DNA of 64,000 nucleotides. It comes from Chryseobacterium oleae. GTDB lineage: Bacteria > Bacteroidota > Bacteroidia > Flavobacteriales > Weeksellaceae. Each line of letters begins with the position of its first letter. The first letter of the stretch is position 1. The position numbers were made by a program, and so were the translations under genes. Positions 56,301 through 63,517 of this stretch are shown one piece after another. The notes under the pieces are model-generated. The model ran no database searches. It was not told the origin of the DNA and saw only the letters and a list, made by a program, of their open reading frames with translations. The DNA is taken from positions 1 to 64,000 of the forward strand of contig NZ_FOVD01000011.1 in the NCBI RefSeq assembly GCF_900115055.1, given 5' to 3'.

Positions 56301-56666
56301 TGGCCGATAAAAGTGGTCAGTGGTGCTGGTGCCCCGGTAGATAGCTTTGATGTAGGCGCACAGGTTTTAAGCAATTGGGAGCCGGAATACCAGTATCTTG
56401 CAATGGGGATTGGTATATTAGCTATAATCGCTACCAAAGGAAAGGCTACAGATGAGGTAATAGAGAGTAATTTATGGAAAGTAAGGGATTATAATAAGTT
56501 AAGAGGTATTGAAATTGGACTGGACGCACATCACGTGGGACAAAGTGCAGTTATGATTGGGATATTAGATGGAAGTACCTATGTTGGTGAAATAAATGAC
56601 AAATTTATCCTAACTACGGAAAGTAGTAACGAAAAATTAACGAAGATTTACAAGATTTATTTTTAA
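56301..56666 (+). pseudogene. Chimera: HNH-type toxin start fused to immunity remnant
   Basis: The left part reads VSGAGAPVDSFDVGAQVLSN and later GIEIGLDAHHVGQSAVM, a His-His nuclease segment (DAHHVGQ) typical of HNH/endonuclease VII-type toxin tips. At about 56556 it passes directly into ILDGSTYVGEIND, the C-terminal third of the 113-residue immunity family (compare 54140-54250). A one-A loss near 56630 then shifts the end of that remnant. The toxin has lost its C-terminal end and also appears frameshifted near the start (56300-56313). There is no start codon for an Rhs protein. Confidence 0.7.
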
Positions 56667-56680
56667 GATCAAATAAAAAC

Positions 56681-57094
56681 ATGAAAAATATAATTGATAA
56701 AAATTTCTATTTGATTCTAATTTCCATACTCGTCATTGTAATTGGCTATTGGTATTTAAGTTCATTAAATGGTCTTAAAAATGTATCAAAAAGAAAAAAA
56801 TATACAATAGCATTGGTAACAAGTGATTGGCATCATAAAGACACAAATGGAATTGGTGTAGACTATGAATATTTTGTAGATAGTAGAAAATATTCTAACA
56901 CAATAAATTTAGATTTAAAAAAGGAACAAAAATATCTTTTAGTTTTTGATTCAATAGTACCTGAAAATAATGTTCTTTTAGATATTTATCCTATAAATAA
57001 TCTTTCCTCAGTTCCTGTAAATGGATGGAAAATTGATGAATTACCTATAAAGGTTAATAGTGTAGAAATTAATAATATGGTTTTGGAGGAATAA
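56681..57094 (+). CDS. Single-helix membrane immunity protein
   Basis: A 137-residue protein with one strongly hydrophobic N-terminal helix (LILISILVIVIGYWYLSS, about residues 10-27) and a hydrophilic domain containing SDWHHKDTNGIGVDYEYFV. Related copies are the truncated one at 54348 and a frameshifted one at 63514, where it directly follows an orphan Rhs tip. Membrane anchoring with the domain outside the cytoplasm suggests protection against a membrane- or envelope-acting toxin. The preceding sequence here is the chimeric remnant, not its toxin. Confidence 0.7.
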   Translation: MKNIIDKNFYLILISILVIVIGYWYLSSLNGLKNVSKRKKYTIALVTSDWHHKDTNGIGVDYEYFVDSRKYSNTINLDLKKEQKYLLVFDSIVPENNVLLDIYPINNLSSVPVNGWKIDELPIKVNSVEINNMVLEE

Positions 57095-57132
57095 TTAAAT
57101 TTTTATGAATAAAACAAAATATAATATGATAA

Positions 57133-57396
57133 GGATCAGGTGTAACAGTTGATGCAAAGGGATTACTTAATGGTGTTTCAGTAAATAGTACTAAAGGATT
57201 AAGTATAAGTGATTTATCTGTTGGAATACCTAATGGGAAAATTGGAACTACAACTGTTAGTCAAATTGAAGCACTAGGAGGAAAAATTACATCCTCTCCA
57301 ACTAAAAATAATCCTTTTCATTCTACATTATCTGGTATAACAGCACAACAAGCAGAAAAATTATTTAACCCTACAATAAAAAACCCTTTAAAATAA
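57133..57396 (+). pseudogene. Toxin C-terminal tail fragment before the 84-residue gene
   Basis: Eighty-seven codons without a start (GSGVTVDAKGLLNGVSV; then IGTTTVSQIEALGGKI and HSTLSGITAQQAEKLFNPTI, ending KNPLK). This looks like the complete C-terminal part of a toxin tip cut off from its Rhs carrier. A stop codon sits just upstream at 57130. No catalytic motif was recognised. Confidence 0.6.
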
Positions 57397-57402
57397 ATAG
57401 TT

Positions 57403-57657
57403 ATGACACAATCAGAATTAGAAAATATTCTCGAAATATGTAATAAAGCAACCGTTTCTCCTTGGACTTCCTATATTGAAGGAAGAGATTTTGATTCAGG
57501 TTCAAGTTTTATAATGACAGGAGAAAATGAAAATAGAGATTATGATATAGAATTTATAAAGATCAAACCAGAAGATCAAGATTTTATTGCTATGGCACGA
57601 AATGTCATCCCCCAATTAATTGATGAGATTGTTACATTAAAATCAAAAATTAAGTAA
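57403..57657 (+). CDS. Immunity protein for the preceding toxin tail (predicted)
   Basis: An 84-residue protein (MTQSELENILEICNKATVSP) with the stretch GRDFDSGSSFIMTGENENRD and a helical C-terminus ending in LKSKIK. It starts 6 bases after the toxin tail's stop and is followed by a terminator. It has some likeness to small phage-type Ead/Ea22 proteins in the DFIAMARN segment. That likeness is weak. Confidence 0.65.
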   Translation: MTQSELENILEICNKATVSPWTSYIEGRDFDSGSSFIMTGENENRDYDIEFIKIKPEDQDFIAMARNVIPQLIDEIVTLKSKIK

Positions 57658-57692
57658 TGATAACCGATATAATATAAAAAATGGGGAGTTGT

Positions 57693-57727
57693 AATTTAGC
57701 GTATTAAGTTAATACGCTAAATTTTTT
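57693..57727 (+). terminator. Strong hairpin terminator
   Basis: AATTTAGCGTATTAA and its exact complement are separated by a single G and followed by a T-run. Confidence 0.8.
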
Positions 57728-57841
57728 AAATTCAAATGATGGAATATTATAAAGAAATAGAAATGGCATCGAATACGTGGAGTTGATAGCTTTTTTGAGA
57801 CAAAAAGTTTATCCTTTTTATACTCTTTACATAAAATAGAA

Positions 57842-57877
57842 AAATTAGGGTGTTGATTTCAATGCCTTAGTTTTTAA
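57842..57877 (+). terminator. Weak hairpin before the second nucleotidyltransferase remnant
   Basis: GGTGTTGA against TCAATGCC pairs with G-T wobble, followed by TTTTT. The region 57728-57841 holds no recognisable gene. Confidence 0.4.
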
Positions 57878-57880
57878 CAA

Positions 57881-58190
57881 TGTTTCGCAAGAAACAGTGC
57901 AGGTGCTCTTGAAATCACGGATGCCAATGATTAATTAAATTTAGGAGATCTTTTAAGAATTGAAAATGCAGCAACAAGAATTAGTAAACCAATTACAGTA
58001 GTTGGGAGTAAGGCAAGCGGAAAGACTAAGGCATATTCTGATTGGGATTATGTTATTGAAAATGGAGTGGTCAAAAATAAAAAACTCAATCGCTGGCGCT
58101 AGATCTACAATAGGTAATACTCCAAGAAATATTGATCTTTTTAAGAAGCTTGATTTATCAAGGCCATATCTTACTATTCATTCACGTTAA
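57881..58190 (+). pseudogene. Nucleotidyltransferase-like toxin fragment, copy 2
   Basis: Homologous to 54992-55303, with the same upstream stop (SAGALEITDAND then TAA) and the same GS...SDWDYVI signature. An 11-base deletion just after DYVIEN (about 58063) shifts the frame, so the C-terminal part (KIKNSIAGARSTIGNTPRNI) reads in a different frame. It ends LTIHSR at 58190, 10 bases before its immunity gene. Confidence 0.7.
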
Positions 58191-58200
58191 ATTTATAAAT

Positions 58201-58632
58201 ATGTTAGGAATTATTGATCAAATTTTTATTAATAAGAATGGGCAAGGACTTATTGATATACTTCCTTTTAAAATTTTTTTTTCTAATTTAAAGATAGAGG
58301 AAAAAAGAAATTATTTGGAACAGATAATATTTTTAATTACGCAATCAAAGCCTGAGAATAATGACATAGAAGTGGCTATAAAAGAAAGTAAATTAAAACC
58401 GACTTACACTCCTTGTGTTTTGTTGAAAAAAGGAGTTGCCAAACATAATTTAGAAAAAATAATTGCTTTAACTGATTCTGAATTAGAAAAGGTACTAGTT
58501 TTATTCATGAGTCTTTTCAAAGTAGCTTATACTAAAAGGTTCAAGGAGGAAAAAAATAATCCTGATAAATGGTGGTATTGGGATTTGTCTCAACCTGAAA
58601 ATGAAAACGAAATTTTGAAACATTATGGATAA
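58201..58632 (+). CDS. Immunity protein for the nucleotidyltransferase toxin, copy 2
   Basis: A 143-residue homologue of the gene at 55314, with the same start MLGIIDQIFINK and C-terminal DKWWYWDLS but much more divergence in between than the neighbouring duplicated block shows. The 58132 extension overlaps the toxin remnant and is not used. Its last 8 bases overlap the start of the next gene. Confidence 0.75.
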   Translation: MLGIIDQIFINKNGQGLIDILPFKIFFSNLKIEEKRNYLEQIIFLITQSKPENNDIEVAIKESKLKPTYTPCVLLKKGVAKHNLEKIIALTDSELEKVLVLFMSLFKVAYTKRFKEEKNNPDKWWYWDLSQPENENEILKHYG

Positions 58633-58879
58633 AAACATACAGGAACTATTTGTGAAAAAATTTTGGAAAGAAGAAAGTATATGGTTTTATATACATTTTC
58701 AAAATGAAGAAGCAATCAGACAAATTGAAATTAGTTCTAAAGGAAAAGTATTTTTAACATTAGAAAACCCACAACAGGGAGAATCTATGTTATATGACCA
58801 ATCTATTGAAGAACTTGATTTACAAGATTCTGACTTTATTCCAAAGGAAGAGTTTGAAGGTACTTGGAATGACCAATAA
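58625..58879 (+). CDS. Small immunity-type protein, copy 2
   Basis: An 84-residue version of the gene at 53021, with a start overlapping the preceding immunity gene by 8 bases (MDKNIQELFVKKFWKEESIW). It is therefore co-translated with it here, unlike copy 1. It converges on the intact macro-domain gene across a shared hairpin. Function unknown. Confidence 0.6.
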   Translation: MDKNIQELFVKKFWKEESIWFYIHFQNEEAIRQIEISSKGKVFLTLENPQQGESMLYDQSIEELDLQDSDFIPKEEFEGTWNDQ

Positions 58880-58880
58880 C

Positions 58881-58907
58881 AATAAAGCCCCATTTGGGGC
58901 TTTATTT
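58881..58907. terminator. Shared bidirectional terminator, copy 2
   Basis: AATAAAGCCCC, loop ATTT, GGGGCTTTATT. The right arm overlaps the stop codon of the leftward macro-domain gene (58904-58902). Confidence 0.8.
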
Positions 58908-59357
58908 ACTCTTATAATTTTCAACTATCAATAAATCTATTTGTGGATAATTTTCAGATAAATTTTCAATTATTCTTTTTACATTATGCCAATCTAATCC
59001 ACCCAATCCGGCACCAATTTTAGGTAATGCTATTTTATTAATTTTATTTAAATTTGAATAGGACAACATTTTTTCCAAAGCAGTCTCAATAGAATTAAGG
59101 TCAGCTTTAGTTCTCCAAGTAGCTTGAGTCCCTAAATTAAAAATAGTTCCAGTTTCGTATTTATAAATAAAAACATCTCCTAATAAAAACAAACCTTCTT
59201 GGCATAATGCTTTATATTCTTTATACATTTTAGGGTATTTCGTTTTGAATTGTAATGCTATTCCTTTTCCCATAGCACCTGCACAGTTACAACCATGTGC
59301 AAAATTAGAAACTCCTTCTAGGCTAAAAATATCCCCTTCATAAATATATGTAACCAT
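58902..59357 (-). CDS. Macro-domain ADP-ribose-binding protein
   Basis: A 151-residue single macro domain. After YIYEGDIFSLEGVSNFAHGC the ligand loop GCNCAGAMGKGIALQFKTKY resembles the TARG1/DarG type, which removes ADP-ribose from proteins or DNA. A second loop, ALPKIGAGLGGLDW, matches the substrate-binding glycine loop. It is encoded antisense to all surrounding immunity genes. Among toxin cassettes it would be a natural antidote to an ADP-ribosyltransferase toxin, but no such toxin is visible here, so the role is inferred. Confidence 0.85.
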   Translation of the reverse strand: MVTYIYEGDIFSLEGVSNFAHGCNCAGAMGKGIALQFKTKYPKMYKEYKALCQEGLFLLGDVFIYKYETGTIFNLGTQATWRTKADLNSIETALEKMLSYSNLNKINKIALPKIGAGLGGLDWHNVKRIIENLSENYPQIDLLIVENYKSK

Positions 59358-59408
59358 TTTTTAAGCTTTATTTAAATCAAAGATATTATTTTTAAATTAA
59401 GATGGGTT

Positions 59409-59510
59409 TATGGAGTATAAGGCGTACCAAATAGTGCATTATAGGAATTAATTCAAGCAAATGAAACAAGATACCCAAATGCATTTATAAAAATAACTAA
59501 GTATAATTAA
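59409..59510 (+). pseudogene. Toxin C-terminal tail fragment with two stops, copy 2
   Basis: Reads YGV, TAA, GVPNSAL, TAG, then ELIQANETRYPNAFIKITKY. The first stop is where copy 1 has CAA (Gln), a C-to-T change. The second is shared by both copies, so the shared stop predates the duplication. The immunity gene starts 4 bases later. Confidence 0.6.
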
Positions 59511-59513
59511 TAT

Positions 59514-59855
59514 ATGAAACCAGAACAATTAGTAAGAGTTCTCGAAAGAGATGTTATTGAGGGAAATATAGAATTGTATAGAAACTTGTTAAATACAACA
59601 AATGAGGCACAAGATCCGGTATGGAAAGGGATTCTGCCTATGTATATTGAGTTTTCAAAGGAAGAAAAAGATGTTTTTTTGAAATTTTTAAGGATCGTTG
59701 AAATTAATACTCTATCTCATGTGTTGGGAATATTAGATGGAAGTACCTATGTTGATGAAATAGATGATGATTTACTCCTAACTACAGAAAATAGCAATGT
59801 AAAGATTAACGAAGACTTACAGGACTTATTTTTAGAATTGATAGAAGGAAAATAA
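59514..59855 (+). CDS. Immunity protein, intact member of the 113-residue family
   Basis: A 113-residue protein (MKPEQLVRVLERDVIEGNIE), mostly helical, with WKGILPMYIEFSKEEKDVF and ILDGSTYVDEIDDDLLLTT. Copies or remnants occur at 53926 and 56556. It directly follows the tail of its presumed toxin. The C-terminus LQDLFLELIEGK is intact here only. No named family was recognised. Confidence 0.72.
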   Translation: MKPEQLVRVLERDVIEGNIELYRNLLNTTNEAQDPVWKGILPMYIEFSKEEKDVFLKFLRIVEINTLSHVLGILDGSTYVDEIDDDLLLTTENSNVKINEDLQDLFLELIEGK

Positions 59856-59880
59856 ACAGTTAAAACATATTACCGATAAT

Positions 59881-59912
59881 AAGGGTGTTGAGAAATTAAT
59901 ACCCAGATTTTT
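59881..59912 (+). terminator. Weak terminator
   Basis: GGGT and ACCC with flanking T/A pairs around a loop, then ATTTTT. Confidence 0.45.
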
Positions 59913-59924
59913 AATAATATAAAT

Positions 59925-60251
59925 ATGAAATTAGCAGAATTAATTCAGTTTTTCAGAAATGGAGGCTCTTATGAAGAGTTTTGCCAAACACAATCTTTGG
60001 ATACTAAATCTGAGGTGGTTGAAATCTATATGGAGCAACCTTTAAAAATAGACAATAATTTGGCTTTTTTTGAAATAGAGAAAACGGAAGGAAACATAGA
60101 ATATTCTTATAATGGGATCAAATATTCTAATTTATTTGATTTTTATTACTTTTTAGATGCTATTGAAGAGTCTAATAATGATGATAATCAAGCTTTGTCA
60201 AACGAAGAGCTTACAAAACTTCTTTATAATTATGCCATAAATGATGCATAA
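59925..60251 (+). CDS. Immunity-type protein of unknown family
   Basis: A 108-residue acidic protein (MKLAELIQFFRNGGSYEEFC) with EYSYNGIKYSNLFDFYYFLD and a C-terminal acidic helix. The segment FRNGGSYEEFCQTQSLDTKS looks like a small alpha/beta immunity fold. It has no toxin sequence in front and is flanked by terminators on both sides, so it forms a separate unit. Confidence 0.6.
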   Translation: MKLAELIQFFRNGGSYEEFCQTQSLDTKSEVVEIYMEQPLKIDNNLAFFEIEKTEGNIEYSYNGIKYSNLFDFYYFLDAIEESNNDDNQALSNEELTKLLYNYAINDA

Positions 60252-60265
60252 TCCAAAGCATTGCA

Positions 60266-60298
60266 AGCAGAGCATTGGTTTTTCCAATGCTCTGTTTT
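60266..60298 (+). terminator. Strong hairpin terminator
   Basis: CAGAGCATTGG, loop TTTTT, CCAATGCTCTG, then TTTT. The same stem sequence core is seen at 54944. Confidence 0.85.
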
Positions 60299-60313
60299 GC
60301 TAAAATAGAAATT

Positions 60314-60784
60314 ATGAATAATCAAGAATTAATAGAGAAAATATATTTAGAATCTACAAAAGGGATAAAAGAAGAAATATTAAATAATTGTGATGCATGG
60401 TATAACCATGTTTTGAATTTATCAAAAGCTCAACAAGTTGTTTATACTGTTATTTTATTTCAATGGCAAGTTGAGAATGGTGGATCTCATCAATATTTCT
60501 TAAATTCTTACGGACAATTTGCTTATTTAACCATTAAAAATTTAAAATTAATAGAGGCATCTCAAAGAGCTAATTTATTAGATGCAGCAACCCATCTTGT
60601 TAATGAAGAATATTTGATAGAAGATGATTTTAGACATCTAATTTTTAATAGAGAACTTTCAAAAATTGTAGATTTCGACGATATATTATTTGATAAATTA
60701 AATGAATTGGATGATAAGTATTATGAAATGAAAGATGAAAATATTTCAGAATTATTGGGCAATTATCTTAAGATAATATTATGA
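60314..60784 (+). CDS. DUF4375/DMP19-like protein
   Basis: A 156-residue protein. ATG 60314 (MNNQELIEKIYLES) is preferred over the start at 60275, which lies in the terminator. The family core VVYTVILFQWQVENGGSHQY followed by FLNSYGQFA is characteristic of DUF4375 (DMP19-like) proteins, a group found among immunity genes and related to a DNA-mimic protein. It overlaps the next gene by 4 bases (ATGA), so the two are translationally coupled. Confidence 0.7.
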   Translation: MNNQELIEKIYLESTKGIKEEILNNCDAWYNHVLNLSKAQQVVYTVILFQWQVENGGSHQYFLNSYGQFAYLTIKNLKLIEASQRANLLDAATHLVNEEYLIEDDFRHLIFNRELSKIVDFDDILFDKLNELDDKYYEMKDENISELLGNYLKIIL

Positions 60785-61113
60785 GTTTAAATTTTGAATA
60801 TCCTAACGATTATTTGTCATATATTAATAATTTAAAGGATAATGAAATCAATTCTGAAAATGGATATATTGAGTTGTTTCCATTAAATGAATTGGAAGCA
60901 ATCAATAAAGAATATGAAACCCAGAAGTTAGTTCCAAATTTTATAGCTATTGGAACAAATGGAAGCGGTGTAGGTATTTTCATAAATAAAGAAAATAGTA
61001 ATATTTACTCAATACCATTTGTCGGAATGGAAGAAAGTGATGCTGTTTTACTAGCTGAGTCGTTTTCAGAATTTATTTACAAATTTGAAAATGATGATAT
61101 GGAAATAATTTAA
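60781..61113 (+). CDS. SUKH (SMI1/KNR4)-superfamily immunity protein
   Basis: A 110-residue protein with the SUKH pattern: an acidic start with a Y-I/L stretch, IELFPLNELEAINKEY, then PNFIAIGTNGSGVGIFINK, and a C-terminal SFSEFIYKF helix. SUKH proteins are the commonest immunity family in polymorphic toxin arrays. It is translationally coupled to the DUF4375 gene upstream and lies 7 bases before the next gene. Confidence 0.75.
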   Translation: MSLNFEYPNDYLSYINNLKDNEINSENGYIELFPLNELEAINKEYETQKLVPNFIAIGTNGSGVGIFINKENSNIYSIPFVGMEESDAVLLAESFSEFIYKFENDDMEII

Positions 61114-61120
61114 AAATAGA

Positions 61121-61753
61121 ATGATAACATATAAAAAGATTGAAATAAGTAGTAATAATATTTATGTTGAGACTAAAGGACTAAACTCTTACTTAGATAA
61201 AGAAATTAGAGTTACCATTGGTAATAATCAACCCGAAAACTATATAGACGTTATTAAATACATTATAGATTATATTGTAGATAGTAAACCTATTATTTCT
61301 GAAAACCAAAATATTGGCTATTATTCATGGCTTTTACAAATTAGACTAGATGAAAATAAATACTATGATCTGTATGAAGCAAACTCTGAGGGTAGCGGCT
61401 TTAATAAAGGTTGTGATACGGCAATTTCAGTTGTTAGAAATCAGTCTGAATTGTGCTCACATTATGGATTAGCTCCTCAATCTCCTAATTTTAGTCAGAT
61501 GATTGTTATTTCTGATGGAGTTTATGAAGGGAAAGATATTGAAGGAATCAGATATGAGTCACCAGAACACATGTCTGGATGGTGGTTAATTACGGATGAT
61601 TATGATGATAATATTGAATCTTTAAAGACAGTTCATTTTCATCATGTGGCATTTGCGCGTCCTGATATTTTAAAATATCTTGGTTTACCATTTGGATATA
61701 GGTTTTTAATGGAAAATGGAAATGTGAAAGTGTCTAAGGATAATGATTCATAA
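61121..61753 (+). CDS. Two-domain immunity-type protein, Imm33-like C-terminus
   Basis: A 210-residue protein. The first 110 residues contain ENYIDVIKYIIDYIVDSKPI and a beta-rich stretch ending in DLYEANSEGSGFNKGCDTAI. The last 75 residues (ESPEHMSGWWLITDDYDDNI through FARPDILKYLGLPFGYRFLM) fit the DUF2185/Imm33 pattern, in which a W-rich loop is followed by D-x-x-x-L-P-x-G. The fusion suggests a broader or double specificity. Family assignment is tentative. Confidence 0.6.
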   Translation: MITYKKIEISSNNIYVETKGLNSYLDKEIRVTIGNNQPENYIDVIKYIIDYIVDSKPIISENQNIGYYSWLLQIRLDENKYYDLYEANSEGSGFNKGCDTAISVVRNQSELCSHYGLAPQSPNFSQMIVISDGVYEGKDIEGIRYESPEHMSGWWLITDDYDDNIESLKTVHFHHVAFARPDILKYLGLPFGYRFLMENGNVKVSKDNDS

Positions 61754-61779
61754 ATTAGAAAAGGATAAAAACAATTTAA

Positions 61780-62535
61780 ATGAACTACAAAGAATTTAGT
61801 CAGGAGAAGCTGGATAACCTAATTCACATTCAAGATTTATTCAAAAAGAAGTTTGATATAGATGGCTATGAAAATTGGTTTTATGACAGTGAATCTGAAC
61901 TTTTAAGATTATACAACTCGGACGAAGATGAAATATACTTTAGGTATATCCCTGTAGGAAGCTATTCTCAAAATAAGCAAACATGGATGTGGAGCTGGTT
62001 CAATGAAAATTCAATTGAAAAGAGCAAAGAAAAGGTATTGGCTGTCAAAGAATTTGGTGCTAAAAATCAATACGAAAAATTGCTCGAAGGAACTTTTACC
62101 AGTGATAAATTTGATGCTTGGGAATTTACGTCAATCTGTCTGGATTTCTTAAATGGAATAGGAGCATACAAAGTTGATTCGAATGATTTGGACAAATTCA
62201 TGGTTATTATGGCTGTCGAAGATATAGATTCCAAAGATGTTCAACTACTTAAACAAAAAACAGTCGAATGTGTTCAGCATGGCTATTCACGCCCAGCATT
62301 TGTCTGCCAGCATTTAGATTGCAAAACTGCCAGAGGATTTCAGGAAGCCTTTGATACCTACAAAGGAATGGAATTGGAGGAAGATGATGACTTCCAAGCG
62401 TGGTGTGACGAATGTGAAAAAGTGAGGATTGAGCACGGTGAGTGGAATGAAGAATCTGAGAGCTTTGCGCAAATTCAGTTAATTTGTGAGAATTGCTATT
62501 TTGAATTAAAAGAATTTAATCAAAAATCCAATTAA
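61780..62535 (+). CDS. DUF6882-like protein with Cys-rich zinc-ribbon tail
   Basis: A 251-residue protein. The N-terminal part contains RYIPVGSYSQNKQTWMWSWF, the W-x-W-x-(W/N) pattern of DUF6882-type proteins. The C-terminal 90 residues carry Cys pairs (FVCQHLDC, WCDECEK, ICENCYF) likely to bind zinc. It has normal codon use compared with the poorer A+T-rich immunity genes before it. It ends the run of coupled genes. The role is probably immunity, by context. Confidence 0.6.
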   Translation: MNYKEFSQEKLDNLIHIQDLFKKKFDIDGYENWFYDSESELLRLYNSDEDEIYFRYIPVGSYSQNKQTWMWSWFNENSIEKSKEKVLAVKEFGAKNQYEKLLEGTFTSDKFDAWEFTSICLDFLNGIGAYKVDSNDLDKFMVIMAVEDIDSKDVQLLKQKTVECVQHGYSRPAFVCQHLDCKTARGFQEAFDTYKGMELEEDDDFQAWCDECEKVRIEHGEWNEESESFAQIQLICENCYFELKEFNQKSN

Positions 62536-62640
62536 TATATTCAGATCTAAAATGCTGGGCAAAAATTTTTCTGGTATTTATTAAATATAAATTTGAAATA
62601 ATTTTATGCGGTTGGGAAAATGTTGGGAAGAATAATAAAT

Positions 62641-62682
62641 AAAAAACCGTAATACTTTTAATTATAGAGTATTACGGTTTAC
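62641..62682. terminator. Thirteen-pair hairpin
   Basis: AAACCGTAATACT pairs with AGTATTACGGTTT around an 11-base loop. The A-run to the left makes it a better terminator on the minus strand than on the plus. The stretch 62536-62640 holds no gene. Confidence 0.7.
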
Positions 62683-62686
62683 TGTT

Positions 62687-63517
62687 GTGGTTCCACCTGG
62701 GACCATTTCTTGTTGGGCTAATAACGGGGGAGAATTTATCAGTTACGGGGGAGGGTCAAGTGGTTCAGGAGGTCCAGGGCTCGCCTATAATTCCTCTGTA
62801 AGTTATGGTGGTTCTTTTACAATGGGAGATTGGGAAAATGTTATACCAGTTAATATAAATGCTCATGGAAATAGTTCTACATGGAACAATTCTGAAAATT
62901 AGGGCTACAATAGTTATCTTATGATGAGTAAGCTCACTGGTGCACTCGGGGAATGGAATTTGCAACAAAATAGGGCGCGATTTTACAATAAAGTTGTAGA
63001 GACAGGAGCCGATAAGATAGAAAGAAATTTTTACCTTATGTTTGGAGGAGCATTAGCGGCACCTTTTGTTGCAACCTATGCAGTCACTGGGTGGGCTACA
63101 TTAGGCAGTTATGGTGCTATAGGCACATATGCACAAGGAACTATTATTAGAGGAGCAACTGATGCCGCCTTACAGCAAAGTATAAAAGGAAGTATAGATT
63201 TAAAGCAAACAGGTATCAACGCATTTATTGGAGGAGGATCAGGAAGTACTGCTATAAAAATGGGATGGGCAAACTTTGTAGCTAATATGAGTAACAATAT
63301 TTATACATCTTCGCAAGGAGGAAAAGGATGGAATGGAATATATAGTGATAGATACATTAATGGATCTAAGGTATTCACGGGGATTATGGGAATGGCATTA
63401 GGGAACTATAATGGCCTAACAAACGGAATTCTAGGCGGATATTTTGGTACTACTTTTTTGCCAGGAGTTTATTTTAACACAACAGATATTGTTATAGAAA
63501 ATAAAATTAAAAAATGA
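62687..63517 (+). pseudogene. Orphan Rhs tip 3 with an internal stop codon
   Basis: Homology to the active Rhs protein begins at about 62711 (CWANNGGEFISYGGG against FWANDGGGFVSYDGG) and runs through STWNNSEN. A TAG at 62900-62902 interrupts the frame, which continues as GYNSYLMMSKLTGALGEWNL, parallel to NSLLMYSKFTGALGQ. The toxin-side sequence is hydrophobic and Gly-rich (GGALAAPFVATYAVTGWATL; AFIGGGSGSTAIKMGWANF), with no Hint domain. The stop overlaps the start of the membrane immunity gene (ATGA). A membrane-acting toxin is plausible but unproven. Confidence 0.75.

Larger units (their letters stand above)
58645..59455. repeat. Near-identical duplicated block, copy 2
   Basis: Counterpart of 53035-53863. 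Here the macro-domain gene is intact. Copy 1 carries an extra 11-15 bases near 53780 and a one-base loss in the macro start. Confidence 0.75.
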
